Origin: Conchocele bisecta
Taxonomy: Eukaryota > Mollusca > Bivalvia > Lucinida > Thyasiridae
NCBI GenBank assembly: GCA_029237695.1
Contig: CM055265.1
Location: forward strand, 39,559,292 to 39,623,291
DNA length: 64,000 nt
Direction of reading: 5' to 3'
Position numbers and translations under genes: made by a program. This document shows, in pieces, positions 32,418-43,565 of the stretch. The notes under the pieces were generated by a model. That model was not told the DNA's origin and searched no databases. It was given only the letters and a program-made list of their open reading frames with translations. Position 1 is the first letter of the stretch; each line of letters starts with the position of its first letter.

Positions 32418-32500
32418 GTATGCCCCGATCAGACTCTGTGGATGCGCAGGCTGATCTGGAACTACTATGGTCGCATATGTCATAAAGTGCCCTTTCTCAG
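32418..32500. repeat. Family O fragment
   Basis: CCCCGATCAGACTCTGTGGA and GCGCAGGCTGATCTGG, the middle of O. No ends. Confidence 0.5.
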
Positions 32501-33365
32501 CTGATGCCCGTCTTTAATAAAGGTATTTGCAAGTATTTATTTTGGAGATATTTGGTGCATGAAAAACTTACACAAATGCCGGACGCACGTCAAAAGCAAG
32601 CGGGCGTGATAAAAACATGCAGGGTGTTGGTGTTCATAATTTGCTATTCTGTTATTGAGAGACAATTCTACAGTAGGACACACAAATATTACCATAAACT
32701 TACCTTAGAAAGTGTGTATTAGCAAAATTTTTAGGTCACTCCCCACGAAGTAGAAAGTAAACAAAGAACGCTTCAAACGCACATTTGGAAAGACTACTCC
32801 ATCATACCTCTTATGTAATGCAGTGTAATTAGAGTTATGTACTCATAACTAACATATATTAACTTCAATAAATGTTCTACTATTTCTAAGACAGTCGGAG
32901 TGGAAGCCCAATATCACACAAGTTGCTTACTGGATCCAGTCGGTTACTGGTTAATTATTTCATAATTTCGAAATCCTTACCTTATTTGATTTAAACGATA
33001 ACAATAAGTCTCAATCATTTCTAGAAGTCTAGTTTATGTGTTTATGAAATCCCTTACTGTGGTTTTGATTTTAATTTACATTAAATTCGTTTTTAAATCC
33101 CAATAACTGATGCTCTTTTTTTTAAATGCGGTTATTGTTGTTGTTTTTGTATGTCTGTATTTCAGGCGCTTATTTTTCTGCCTCTATCTCTTTACAGACC
33201 CCCAAAATATTTCCAACAACCCATATGTGCATGCATAATCGTCCATGTGTCTGTCAGCCTGTCTGTCAGTATTTTGCACAGTCTGTGTGTATTGTATATT
33301 AATTATGTTTGTTTTTTATGTGTAAGTGTATTAAAATTGTGTCTGTAATGTGCTGGAAACAAAGA

Positions 33366-33517
33366 ATTGTCCTCTGATTATTTGGAATTTTATTCTTGTT
33401 TTTCTTAAAATCATGTTTGGCAGCACAGTAAAATTGTTTCAAACTGAGTAGATTCTACTGTGTTGCTGAAACATGATTTTAATATAGAAAAATGAAAAAA
33501 AAAATCAGCAGATGATA
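33366..33517. mobile_element. Family Q palindromic element inside the 5 kb element
   Basis: AAAATCATGTTTGGCAGCAC and its inverted partner GTGTTGCTGAAACATGATTT. Outer GTCCTCTGATT/AATCAGCAGATGAT. Confidence 0.6.
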
Positions 33518-33784
33518 AAAATCTAATTGGCGAATTCTATCATATGTAATGTTTGAGCATTAGTAGTTGCGCAAAATTATTTGTAAATTACCCCAAACCA
33601 ACGAAATCCACCCACATATCGATATGATACAAAAATAATGGCCATCTGTTTAAACATCTTTGTTTTACAGAACTTATATTGAATATTTAAATGTGTTCTG
33701 TAAATAATATATTATCCCGGCAAAAAACTGTGATGCAATATGGAAGGTTATTTGAGAGTTCAAATACTGTACAAGTGTGTCATA

Positions 33785-34015
33785 AGTGGATGTGACTGGA
33801 GGAGTGGGGCTTATGGGTTTTCCGACCAGTGTATATCCAGATCAGAGTCTCATCAGAATCTGCACTGTTCGCCATTCCATCAGTGAAACACCTGTCATGC
33901 TTTTAACAAGCAATGTACATTGTTATCAGGCTACATGAGTGTGCTATTGGATCAGGAGCTACACTGGTCAGAAATGCCATAAGCCTCATTTCTCCAGTCA
34001 CAGCCACATAATTAT
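33785..34015. mobile_element. Family O TIR element, reference copy
   Basis: Left GGATGTGACTGGAGGAGTGG and CTTATGGGTTTTCCGACCAG, right CTACACTGGTCAGAAATGCC and CATTTCTCCAGTCACAGCC. The middle is GCACTGTTCGCCATTCCATC. About 230 bp, non-coding. Confidence 0.75.
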
Positions 34016-34229
34016 GAGAAATCATCAAAATGCTTTGATTACAAATATAATCTACACTATGTACTCAAAGTCCAAGGGACTGAGGAAATAGTATGACTGA
34101 GCGAAAATTTGAGTTTACGAGAGTTGTACTATATAGGAAAACATGTAATAATTTCTCTTTGAGTTATCAGTATTTTGATTACAGAAGTTTTAACAATAAA
34201 AACAACTTTTAAAATTTCTCGCATTTCCA

Positions 34230-34600
34230 GTAAATTTTCTAAGTCTCACATTTGCAGTAAATTTTCTAAGTTCTCAGATTTCCTGTAAAGTTTCTAAGTT
34301 CTCTGATTTCCGGTATGTTCCGCTCCTTTTCCGCTCTCGAAATTTTCTGAGTCAATATTTTGTAGCAAAAAATGACTAAGTTCTCACTTTTAACTGAATT
34401 TCCATGCTTTTTCCAGTATTTCCATGGACAATGTCTGCACTTTCCATGGACGACGTCCATACTTTCCATGGACATTGTCCAGCATATTCCAGTGCTTCCG
34501 CATTTATTCCATGGTTTCTACAGAGTTTCCGTGGAAATTCCATGATGTCCATGGAATTTCCACAGAATTTCCTGTATGTCCATGGAAAATCTACAGCCGG
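34230..34600. repeat. Degenerate tandem arrays (TTTCTAAGTTCTCAGATTTCC; TTTCCATGGA)
   Basis: Two low-complexity arrays: three units with TAAATTTTCTAAG (34230-34320), then many variants of TTTCCATGGACA (34395-34590). The CCATGG dyads could fold. Frames here are artefacts. Confidence 0.7.
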
Positions 34601-34794
34601 CATCCTTGTCTCTCCTGCATGTGAACACTACTTCATCTTCATTATTAAGCATAGAACATTGATTAACAGACGGCTCTCGGCTGGTGTCAGAAATCTAAAT
34701 ATAATCATATAATGTGTGTGTGCATGTATGTGTGCGAGTACATGATTGTACTATCAAATAATTTGAAATGCCTTAATTGGTGGTTGGCTGGTTG

Positions 34795-35372
34795 TGAGTA
34801 TGTGACGGGTAATTCAGCGATCAGCAGTCAGTCTTAACGGAATGCTGACCTATATGGTTTGGCCCTCGTGTACATTTTGGCCCCTGATTCTTGAGAGCTA
34901 AATCGTTAACCACCAATACTCAACTTCAATTGTTTTTTGTTTAAATCCTCTCCTTATTTATTTTAGCAGTGGGTGGTAGGAGGGAGCATGTGATGGGTAA
35001 TTTAACGATCGGGGTTCATCTTTACCGGAATGCAGACCTACATGATTTGGCCCTCTTGTACCGTTTTGGCCCCCTGTACTTGAGAGCTAAATCCTGTTAT
35101 GCCCCATTAAGAAAGTAATAAGATTAGAGCTAGTCCTATTACTTTGGTTGCTAAGTTGGAGCAAAGTGACTCTGGTGTGGCATGGACATGACACCAGGTC
35201 AGGATATTCTAATTTCAGGGCTGAATATATAGTTTATGTAAATATTGAACTGATTTTGGGAATTTCTTTCATTTTGGACAGGTTGAATACGGGATAGTCC
35301 AACCCGTTGGCCCGGCCTTAAATGACCTTAGCTGTTGATAGGCCGTTAAACACCAATAATCAATCATTTTAG
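34795..35372. repeat. Duplicated right deep segment of the 5 kb element
   Basis: Two direct copies of a block of about 130 bp (GGTTTGGCCCTCGTGTACAT near 34855 and GATTTGGCCCTCTTGTACCG near 35045), then CCTTAAATGACCTTAGCTG, which pairs with the left side. Confidence 0.6.
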
Positions 35373-36140
35373 CAAAGTTCATATTAAATAAAGAATATTT
35401 TGATTATATTTTGTAATTTTATTTTTTTTTTACTTCTATGTAAATAACACATTGGAATAGCTTATCTCAAACCAAACATTTTGATACCCATTTTGCTCTA
35501 ACTTAATGAACAATGTATTTTTACGTTTGTATATATTGTTAAAAAACATACTGTTTGGACTTAGTCTTTTCTGACTCGAGAAATTGTCCCAGTTTACAGA
35601 TGAAAGTTCTAAATTCTCACTTATATGTCTGAACTTTTGGAAAGACAATTCCCCAACATCTGCCCTACATTCGACATATAACTCCCATATAACAGAAATA
35701 CTTATATGTTTTACACATATAACTTTCCAACATCTATCCTATAACTATAACTCCCATACTCCATTTTAATGGCAGTTGTATGTGCCCTATATTGGACATA
35801 TATGGCACATATATGGCACATATATGTTTGTGTTTTCAATTTCGGTAAGGGGCAGAACATGTGAAACTGGCTGATGGCTGGAACACACAAAGATGGCCGA
35901 CTGGGCCACTCCATGTGCCGTATAGGATACAGTAGCGATGTAGTGTTCACATTTATGTTATATATATATCATATTTACGACAATTATCTTTGAATCAAAC
36001 GATGATCAGGTGTAGAACGGGTCCTTCATTCATTCGAAATGCGAGCAGCATAAATGTATTCACAGCTCAATGTTCATCATGGATTGAGACCAGCATAGGC
36101 TGGTTTCGAGAAATTAGGCCATAGCAAGATACAATTGGCT

Positions 36141-36957
36141 TCAATCATAATTGCTTCATAAGAGTGATGTGATATATGAATATAAGATATGTGAATATTG
36201 TCTCGTTACTGTATACTATATAGTACATTGAGCTGCCATCTCCGCCATCTTTGTATTTACAGCCAACGTACAGTTTCACCTCTTCGACCCTTTGACACCT
36301 ACAGCAAATAATAGGACAGTACAACTAATACAATGTGGTGAAATACATCATAGACATATATGAAAACAGCGTGCTATAACTATTGTGCCAGAAAACAATG
36401 CAAAAGACGAGATATCTGATAATTTCTCCCATCAATCTCAAAATAAATTTCAATGTGTAAACTTTTCTATCTGATGCACAGTTTATTGGTAGTGTACACG
36501 TTACCCATAGGTAAAGCCAAATCTACTCGTATAATAAGGCGAGTAAGAAACCAGTGACAATACACTCAGATAACTGCTTACATGTCACTGGATTCGATAC
36601 AGTAGGTATGGCAATACAGGTGTATATTGACAGCACTGTGTGTTGTCTGGCTGTTACACAGCCAATACTGGATTCTCAAAAAGTTAACAACATGTCAACA
36701 AACTCTTTTTGTATATAAGTGTCAGGTAAATAACCCATAGGACGTTGTTGTTCAACATCTTTAGAATATGTTGCACCAAATTGTATTTATGTATACGTCG
36801 TATTATTTGTGGTATGTGTCAAACGCAACAAGAGGTAAAACTGACTGGTGGCTTGTACACACTAAGAACTCCATGTGTTGTATAGTATACAGTAACAAGG
36901 TAATACTCACATACGTATTATACATATATCCCATCACATTCAGGAAGCAATTATGTC
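36141..36957. mobile_element. Family M TIR element, copy 4
   Basis: Left TTGCTTCATAAGAGTGATGT and CCGCCATCTTTGTATTTAC. Right ends at CACATTCAGGAAGCAATTAT. Non-coding. Directly followed by the TTAA of an H element. Confidence 0.65.
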
Positions 36958-37206
36958 TTAACCCTTTCACCCCTAAAGTAACTGGAATGGACTGTGGTAT
37001 GCTAATTTTCCGACCAATCCAGTCGTCAGAAAATGATTTTCAGATTAGTTCATTTATGAAAAGGGTGTGTTTTTGTTCTAAAAAATATTAAAATTACTTG
37101 CAAAAAGTGCAGATCCTGATGAGACGGCTCGTTATGAGCCGGCTCATCTGGATCTGCACTGTTTGTATAAACCGTTATAGTGGGCTTTCGGGTTCAAGGG
37201 GGTTAA
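36958..37206. mobile_element. Family H TTAA MITE, copy 3
   Basis: TTAACCCTTTCACCCCTAAA to TTCAAGGGGGTTAA with the inner hairpin GAGACGGCTCGTTATGAGCC. TTAA on both sides. Confidence 0.8.
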
Positions 37207-37220
37207 TCGAATGATGATCC

Positions 37221-37511
37221 GTAGCCGATTTCATCAAAATTGCAAAGTATACTTATTTAGGAGGGAGTAATCATTTATTTTTCCCGAAATGCATTATTTT
37301 ATATAGAACTAACGACTGCATATATTTGATGATTAAAAATATGCAGAATTATTATACTGAATTTATTACATTATCACAGCCAAAATGGCTGTGATAATGT
37401 AATAAATTCAGTATAATAAAAAATAATAAATTTATCCTTAAAATGAAGAGTTCTCCCTCAAAGGATACTTTGCTAGATAAGTATACTTTGCAATGCTGGG
37501 AAATAGGCTAC
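37221..37511. mobile_element. Family C MITE, copy 6
   Basis: Both TIRs and an intact stem. Flanked at the right by a GGTATAGAACGGGTCC end of family M. Confidence 0.85.
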
Positions 37512-37652
37512 CGGTATAGAACGGGTCCTTCAAGTAAACACACACTCGTGAAATGTCACTGTCACTTGACAAATGGGTGCCGGTATTCCCTTTGCGACCA
37601 GTATATGCTCAGATCAGAGTCAGCGCCTCTGCACAGCCGGCTGATCATTCCT

Positions 37653-37696
37653 GTAGCCTATTTCATCAACATGACAAAGTATACTTCGCTACTCCA
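37653..37696. mobile_element. Family C left-end fragment
   Basis: GTAGCCTATTTCATCAACAT and AAAGTATACTTCGCTA, then family F. Confidence 0.6.
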
Positions 37697-37702
37697 TATA
37701 GG

Positions 37703-37797
37703 TATATGTTGTTACCACTCATTTGAACCGTCTCGTCGAGACGATTCAAATGAGTGGTAACAACATATATTTCTGAGAAGAAATAAAGAAAATAGGG
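37703..37797. mobile_element. Family F hairpin, solo copy
   Basis: ATATGTTGTTACCACTCATT and complement around CGTCTCGTCGAGACG, then TTCTGAGAAGAAATAAAGAA. Confidence 0.7.
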
Positions 37798-37918
37798 AAT
37801 TTGTTCCTCAAAAGTTTCATACTACTATAATTGTATCCCGTCACTAATGGGTTAATATACATGTAGGTCATTATGGCAATTGAAATACAAGTACATATTT
37901 ACGGGCCCGCGGATACCA

Positions 37919-38185
37919 GTAGCCTATTTCACCAACATTGCAAAGTATACTTCGCTAGCATTATTTATTAATTTTTATTATACTGAATTTATTACATTAT
38001 CACAGCCATTTTGGCTGTGATAATGTAATACATTCAGTATAATAATTCTGCATACTTTTAATCATCAAATATATGCAGTCGTTAGTTCTATATGAAATAA
38101 TGCATTTCGGGGAAAATAATGATTACTCCCTCAAAGAATACTTTGCTAGATAAGTATACTTTGCAAATTTGATGACATCGGCTAC
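37919..38185. mobile_element. Family C MITE, copy 8
   Basis: Both ends. The left subterminal part is shortened (CTTCGCTAGCATTATTTATT). Confidence 0.8.
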
Positions 38186-38321
38186 TGCGATGAAATGCCC
38201 GTCATCATTCTAACAAAGAGTATAGATCGTCATTGTCAGAAACGTCATAAATTGTCAATACAAACTGATCAAAATACCTTTAATAGTACCCATTGGTATA
38301 CAATCACTTGTTGGTTGTTTT

Positions 38322-38600
38322 ATTGATTGACAAGTGGGCTGTGCCTAGTTACAATAATTCGCCTCTGATATGTTATTTACGGCTGCAATTTGACCCATTC
38401 AAAAATTGTGAGCAACCGAAGTGCATAATTTAGTAAACTATATTTCATGCCTTTAAACAAATAATATTTGATGTAGAACTAGTAAATTGTCAAACATCTT
38501 AGAACAGGGAAATCATTTTCCCATGGAAGCCATATTTTCTCTTGTTGTTGTTCAACATTCAATATAACGAAATGAAGCTTTCAAATGTAAAAGATATACA
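38322..38600. repeat. Dispersed repeat U, copy 2 (inverted)
   Basis: Inverse of 17976-18262, with TACGGCTGCAATTTGACCCA and CATATTTTCTCTTGTTGTTG. Confidence 0.6.
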
Positions 38601-38847
38601 TGTAAATATCAGATAAACACATTGACACGGTACAATAACCAATTCATGCATGTGTATGTTCTTTATTAATAATTTATTGACACAGCTTTGACTGTTTTAT
38701 ATCGGTAACATATCAAACACGCCGGATAACCGATTTCAAAAATCACTTTTCCAAGTGTTACATTAAAGAGATGGAGTTAAATTGCTACCCTCGCGAGAGG
38801 TATGGAGCGGGGTATCAATTTTGTTTCTAGGTTGTGCCATGCTACAA

Positions 38848-38953
38848 GACAGTTAAAGTCAATTGGTTCTCGTTATGAAATTTAAACATGTCTCGGGCTA
38901 TGACTTCGCCATGTTTAAATATCATAACTCGAAACAAATGTACTTTAACTAAT
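38848..38953. repeat. Imperfect hairpin, about 105 bp
   Basis: AGTTAAAGTCAATTGGTTCT and counterpart AAACAAATGTACTTTAACT, with ATTTAAACATG/CATGTTTAAAT inside. Confidence 0.6.
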
Positions 38954-39053
38954 ACATGTTGCAGCCTCAGCGGCATATTTTGGCGCGGTATGTCCTGGTG
39001 ACGGAATCACGGGTAATTTATCTCCCATCAACGTGTCACTTGATGGCCGTTAC

Positions 39054-39133
39054 GATTTATGGATAACTCAATCACGTCTAATGGGATATGTGGACGCGGT
39101 GGCACATACGTGTAATGGCCGATAATATGCGGG
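39054..39133 (-). CDS. Candidate exon 4 of unidentified minus-strand gene
   Basis: On the minus strand, after CTGAGAATTAG, one base completes a codon and 26 open codons follow (PHIIGHYTYVPPRPHIPLDV then IELSIN), to the donor GTAACG. The phase is 2 in and 1 out, fitting exon 3 and exon 5. An alternative donor GTGACA lies 15 nt further on. The plus strand is open here too (TTGCAG then AAYFGAVCPGDG), so strand choice rests on phase and composition. The proline-rich, aromatic text has no family match I know. Confidence 0.35.
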
Positions 39134-39175
39134 CTAATTCTCAGATCTTACTCTAGATGGACAATGGACCCGTTT

Positions 39176-39397
39176 CACTAAACTTCGTATGACTAAAATG
39201 TTCGTAAGTGCAAATTTAGGATCGTCTGGAAATTCCAATTGATGGATTTGCATTTATTGAGCATAGGCTGCACATGCAGCCTATGCTCAATAAATGCAAA
39301 TCAAATAATTTTTTACAAGAAAACAGTTTGAATGTACAATTTACAGACTATCATAAGTTTGCACTTACGAACATTTTAGTTGAGTGAAATTGCCCCC
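39176..39397. mobile_element. Family A MITE, copy 12
   Basis: Full palindrome with a decayed right end (TTAGTTGAGTGAAATTGCC). The LINE target duplication begins at its last base. Confidence 0.8.
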
Positions 39398-40353
39398 AGA
39401 TACTAGTATGTAGCCGGACATAGTTCTAGTTGAACTATATACATATACAATACATTTTATTCACTCTAAGCCACATACGTGACACACGAGGTATACAATA
39501 GATTACATAATACAACGATGGGTACAAATACAAAATGCATATGTATAAGCTCACTAGTCATTATAACCATAAAGCATTTCTTATAAAAATAGCTAAATTT
39601 CTTAATTGCTTTCCAGATTTTTTCTCAAATAGCTGTGCGAATTTTAAAATATTTGGTCTTCTAAAATAAAATGGCTTGATATACCGTTTTCGAACTTCAT
39701 CATAGAAGCGGCACTCGAAAAGGAAATGAAACTCGTCACCGAGAGCACCAGCGCCACATTTGTTGCAGACCCTGCTTGCTCTCGGCACACCTGTCCATCT
39801 ACCAGTTTCGACCGCCAGTCTATGATTACAAGTTCGAAATCTGGTCAATGTTTTTCTTAAACTTTCCGTGAGATTAATTAAATATGTTTCTAATCCAAAC
39901 TCTGTTTTAAAGATTCTATACGTAATTCCACGTGAAGATGAATCGATGCTGGTGAGCCATGACTGAATAAACCTGGTTCTGAAGCTGAGTCCTGGCGTAG
40001 TGGCTCAGCCAGATAGCATTAACATCGTTCTGGCTAAGCCATACGCCAGGAACTCCAGTTTCAGTTAAAATAGATTTAACATTCTGAATCCATCGGAAAT
40101 GAGTCACATTTGCTTCATGTTGTGTATATAATAACTTATACATAAGAAACAATAATTTTCTCTGCTTCCCTGAAACTAATTTTGCCCAAAACGAAATAAT
40201 TCTACATTTAATCTCAATAATAAGCGGAAATTTGCCGAGTTCTCCATAAACCATGACATTTGGTGTGGATTTCTTTACCCCCAAAACAGTTTTACAAAAT
40301 TTCGTGGAAATATGCATCTGGGCAATGCTCAAGATACTAGTATTTAGCTGGAC
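39398..40353 (-). mobile_element. 5'-truncated non-LTR retrotransposon fragment (LINE 1)
   Basis: Flanked by near-identical 22-bp direct repeats starting AGATACTAGTAT (39398-39419 and 40332-40353, two mismatches), read as a target-site duplication. Between them lies only the 3' part of a LINE on the minus strand: C-terminal coding sequence, then AT-rich 3' sequence. The reverse-transcriptase catalytic region is absent through 5' truncation. Confidence 0.7.
39561..40332 (-). pseudogene. LINE ORF2 C-terminal remnant with CCHC-like zinc motif
   Basis: Minus strand. The first part (TPNVMVYGELGKFPL ... RIISFWAKLVSGK) is followed by a frameshift near 39930. It then continues TYRIFKTEFGLETYLINLT to FRTCNHRLAVETGRW and a C-x2-C...H-x4-C module (CNKCGAGALGDEFHFLFEC). 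This order is typical of the end of jockey/CR1-like LINE polymerases as found in molluscs. A frameshift and a missing RT domain make it non-functional. Confidence 0.75.
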
Positions 40354-40379
40354 GGAATTCTATATGGACCACTGCGCAT

Positions 40380-40617
40380 TGCAAAATAGTAAACCCTTCC
40401 CTCAATGTCCGCGCGACTCCTAAAACGGGCCAAAAAGGGCATTTTCGCTAGGCGTCCGGCGTCATACGATGGCCTCACGGCCCCCTCATGGATCCCGCCA
40501 GGACGCCTACCGATCTGTTCTTTGATCAGCCAGCGCCCGCCAGATTATATAGCGTCGTCCGGCCGACGCCCTAGCGGGCGCACTGTCTCCACTGCGATAC
40601 AAAGTTCAAAGGGCACC
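40380..40617. other. GC-rich block, probably transposon-derived
   Basis: GC-rich compared with the neighbourhood, with inverted CTAGGCGTCCGG/CCGACGCCCTAG-like pieces and ending at a family A terminus. It has open frames on both strands but no motif. I suspect a mobile-element interior. Confidence 0.3.
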
Positions 40618-40639
40618 GAAGTTTAGTGAAACGGTCCCC
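40618..40639. mobile_element. Family A terminal remnant
   Basis: GAAGTTTAGTGAAACGGTCC and CC: one end only. Confidence 0.6.
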
Positions 40640-40719
40640 TTTTCTGGGCCTACGCTTGTCGCAAGAATCCGCGATAAAATACATTGTATCAGCCAGAAAG
40701 CTATTGTGCTTCCATATAC

Positions 40720-40903
40720 CAAGAATCGCACCGGCTGGCATTGTCCATCCAATTTTCATAATAATCCGACGTGATAATTGGATTGCCGGACTCGTGCCGT
40801 GGGAGACCCGACAAGGTCCACACTAGCACGGCCTCCGTCTGACCACACATGCCGGTAAACACGGCCGCTATGTATGGGCCGGCGGCTGACCATTTGAAGG
40901 CGT
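40720..40903 (-). CDS. Candidate exon 3 of unidentified minus-strand gene
   Basis: Minus strand, after AATTGTCGCAAG. Two bases complete a codon, then 60 open codons follow (AFKWSAAGPYIAAVF, TGMCGQTEAVLVWTLSG, then SDYYENWMDNASRCDS), to a GTATAT donor two bases into a codon. If that donor is not used, a TAG follows at 40701. Balanced composition and clean flanks make it one of the better exons. An F-x-G-x-C...W-x-L pattern recalls beta-sandwich modules such as PKD/REJ or Ig-like repeats, but this is only a resemblance. Confidence 0.5.
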
Positions 40904-41104
40904 CTTGCGACAATTATCGATACTGGCCCTTTTGCATATTCACTCAATACTAAATAGTTTAAATTAATGCTGGCTGTGATTGATGGCGAACAGCGCAGTC
41001 ACACTGATCTGACTGCACGGAAGCACATACTGGCCCGGGGCTACGTTGGTAGACGTCGTACAAGCACATGATGTAAGGTCTTTTTCTCTCAGCCGGCGGC
41101 CCAA

Positions 41105-41360
41105 CTATGTGGCTGTGATTGGATAAATGTGGCTTATGACATTTATGGTCAGTCTATCCCATAATCTGCTGCCGAAGCCATGTGACATGATGAGGATATT
41201 ATATTGCTGGTTAGGGGCAGGGTACGGTATTATTCAGTGCAGATCTTATCAGAATGCGCGGATACAAGGCTCGGATGCGCAGCCATGATGCGCAGGCTGA
41301 TCTAGACTACATTGATCGCAAAGCCATAAGCCTCATTTATCCAGTCACTGCCACATGTAT
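41105..41360. mobile_element. Family O TIR element
   Basis: GTGGCTGTGATTGGATAAAT at the left, CATTTATCCAGTCACTGCC at the right. The middle has CTGATCTAGACTACATTGAT. Confidence 0.6.
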
Positions 41361-41607
41361 GATTCACATTGCCAAAACGTATTGAGTTGGCGCTCAATGC
41401 AGTCCCAGATTAGCCCGAGCGTCCGCTAAGTCTGTTCATATCCTGCACCGTTCGGTAAATATTGTAGGGGACACGTTGTTGATGATTCCAATAATTGGTT
41501 TATATCTGAATCGGGCTGCACGTGTGTGCTAGATGATCACGAGTTACACTGGACAATAACGACAAAATACATGCACGGCGTTACGATAACGGTGACAACT
41601 GATTGAC

Positions 41608-41669
41608 AAAGGCAACATGGGAAATTACCACTGGCGTAATGCCAGTGGTAATTTCCCATGTTGTCTTTG
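41608..41669. repeat. Perfect hairpin, 62 bp
   Basis: AAGGCAACATGGGAAATTAC and complement around CACTGGCGTAATGCCAGTG. Confidence 0.7.
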
Positions 41670-41719
41670 TTAAATGGGTCACCCTGTGCCTGAACATTAA
41701 GGACCAGTGGGGCCTCTGA

Positions 41720-42530
41720 TCATCTAATGATTAATGCATAATTATTTTGTAAATGTGATTGGATAAATGCATAACATACACATGAACATTTTCTTCTTAC
41801 TATATGTATATCCCACACAGTGCATGGAGTTGCCATCTTAGTGAGTACAAGTCATCGGCCAGTTTTATCTCTTATTGCGTTTGACACATACCACTAATAA
41901 TATGACAAACACATGTATAAAAGTTGGTGCAACATGATGGGGATACATTGACTACAGCAAGCTATGTCTTGATTTCGTCAGATGTATATACAATGTCTGA
42001 TGTCTGAAGGGTTTGTTGACCCTTTGTTTAACTGTTTGAGAATTAGGTAAATACTGTGTAACAGTAAGAACAATACACAGTGTTGTATATATATAGCTGT
42101 ATTACCATAAATACTGTATCGTTTCCAGTGACTTGTAAGTAGTTATCTGAGTGTATTGTCACTACTGTCTACTTGCCTGTTATGCGAGTAAATACGGTTT
42201 TTACCTGTGTCAGATGTACTTCTAATAATAGACAGTGCATCAGTTTGACATTTTACACATTGAATAACTGTCCTTTGTATATTTTGTGAGTGATGGTAGA
42301 AAAGCTCAGATATCTAGCGTTTTGTGTAGTGTGCTGAAATAATATTTATAGGACGTTATCGTCCTATATATCTGGGACGTATTCCACAATATTGTATTAG
42401 ATGTGCTGCCATATTATTGGCTGTACGTGTTAAACGCTCCAAATGGTGAAACTGTCCGATAGCATGTACAAACTAATATGGCGGAGATGGCAACCCAATG
42501 TTCTGTATAATAGATTCTAAGAAGTCAGTT
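41720..42530. mobile_element. Family M TIR element, copy 5 (diverged)
   Basis: CATGGAGTTGCCATCTTAGT and GTTTGACACATACC at the left. The right end has TGGTGAAACTGTCCGATAGC and GGCGGAGATGGCAACCC. More diverged than the other M copies. Confidence 0.55.
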
Positions 42531-42539
42531 CGTAACTTT

Positions 42540-43243
42540 ATTCTGAACAATTTATCCAAGCACAACCATACATGTCATGAGCCCCATTTATTCAATCATA
42601 ACCACACATTTCATAGCCCATTTTCAATCCAAAACCATAAATATCATAAGCTCCATTTCTCCTGAATTCCATACTGTGTTAAAGTTAAAGCCCCGCCTCT
42701 ACAATTTAAAACGTTTTGAATTTTGTATCACATTTGCATATAATATTAAATTCCTTACATACATGTATATGATAATATCTATAATTAAAGACAAATATGT
42801 GAATACATGTCCATCATGAGAACTGGAAAAAGGGCCTTTGTTGATAGGCGGCCATTGCTATCTGTGTTAATACTGTATCTGACAATTAGCCTAATTCTAA
42901 ATACTTTAGTCCGGCTTAACTTGGTCTATGTTGGTAACAAACATCATAGGTTCATATGTTGGCATAACAACAACAACATTGAAAGGGTCAGTAGAAAAAG
43001 TGTATGATGCCCATAAGCGGACTCAGCCCACTTCTCTCACTGACCTCTTCAAATGTTAAGCTGCTGCTTGACGAAGTAACGTTTCTGTCCAATGTAGCTC
43101 CTACTAGCAGAGCTCCAGATAAGCTGCGTGTTTGCGTAAATACCCAATTAAAATTGACAAAAACCCAATTGAAATCAGAAGTAGTGAGTATCAAAAAGCA
43201 ATGAACAATTTGTGGTATCTTTATCATGCTACAGAAAACAATA
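42540..43243. other. Spacer and dispersed repeat with ACCCAATT motifs
   Basis: Contains AGCAGAGCTCCAGATAAGCT and several ACCCAATT(A/G)AAAT units (43140-43180, again at 43421-43455). Frames on both strands look protein-like but coincide with this repeat. No gene called. Confidence 0.35.
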
Positions 43244-43392
43244 AACAGACCACAAATATAGCATATTTTCTTATTTTTCCATGAAAACACATCTTGGTAT
43301 TTCATTAGAATTGTCTCCAAGGAGACAATTCTGATGAAATACCAAGATGTGTTTTCATTTAGAAGCAAACTATTCAATAAGTGCGGTCTGCT
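43244..43392. mobile_element. Family Q palindromic element, copy
   Basis: Hairpin ATCTTGGTATTTCATTAGAA and complement around GTCTCCAAGGAGAC, with outer ACAGACCAC/GCGGTCTGCTG. Confidence 0.65.
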
Positions 43393-43565
43393 GATGTGTA
43401 AACAGTAGTGTGATTCTATTTTACCCAATTACAATTTTGAAATACCCAATTGCTTCAGAAATGATGAAGTGACAATATTGAATTACTAATTCCTTATCTG
43501 GAGCGGTAATAGTTACTCCAATTTTCACACGCGGACAGGTCCATATCAAATCTGCAGCGTCTTAC

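Larger units (their letters stand above)
30797..35852. mobile_element. Non-autonomous 5 kb element with repeat-built inverted ends
   Basis: Bounded by CCCCTTAC and GTAAGGGG. Next come arrays of ACATATAACTATA / GGACATATATGG units (30830-31320 left, 35660-35830 right). Deeper still are inverted copies of GATTGATTATTGGTGTTTAA and CCTATCAACAGCT (31410-31460 against 35320-35372). The middle contains only degraded repeats (Q-like hairpin, O fragment, TTTCCATGGA array). There are no long frames, so no transposase. No target duplication is evident against the empty site in M copies. Confidence 0.65.
30759..36028. mobile_element. Family M partial copy 3, host of the 5 kb insertion
   Basis: Left part ATGTTCTACTTCACATTTTG to TTTGTCAAACGG (to 30796) and right part CAGAACATGTGAAACTGGCT to TAGAACGGGTCC (from 35853). 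Joined, these read as family M sequence (compare 12240-12300). Confidence 0.7.

Noticed and set aside
40405..40626. GC-rich plus-strand frame of 73 codons
   Set aside because: Compositional artefact of a GC-rich block ending at a family A terminus, with no motif or splice support.
41449..41515. Minus-strand segment PDSDINQLLESSTTCP with acceptor CACACGTGCAG
   Set aside because: The frame is plausible, but its incoming phase 0 conflicts with exon 2 (ends phase 1) and its donor GTGCAG is poor. Kept only as an alternative to exon 2.
42988..43428. 146-residue minus-strand frame
   Set aside because: Spans a family Q hairpin and the ACCCAATT repeat. The protein-like part coincides with repeat text open on both strands.
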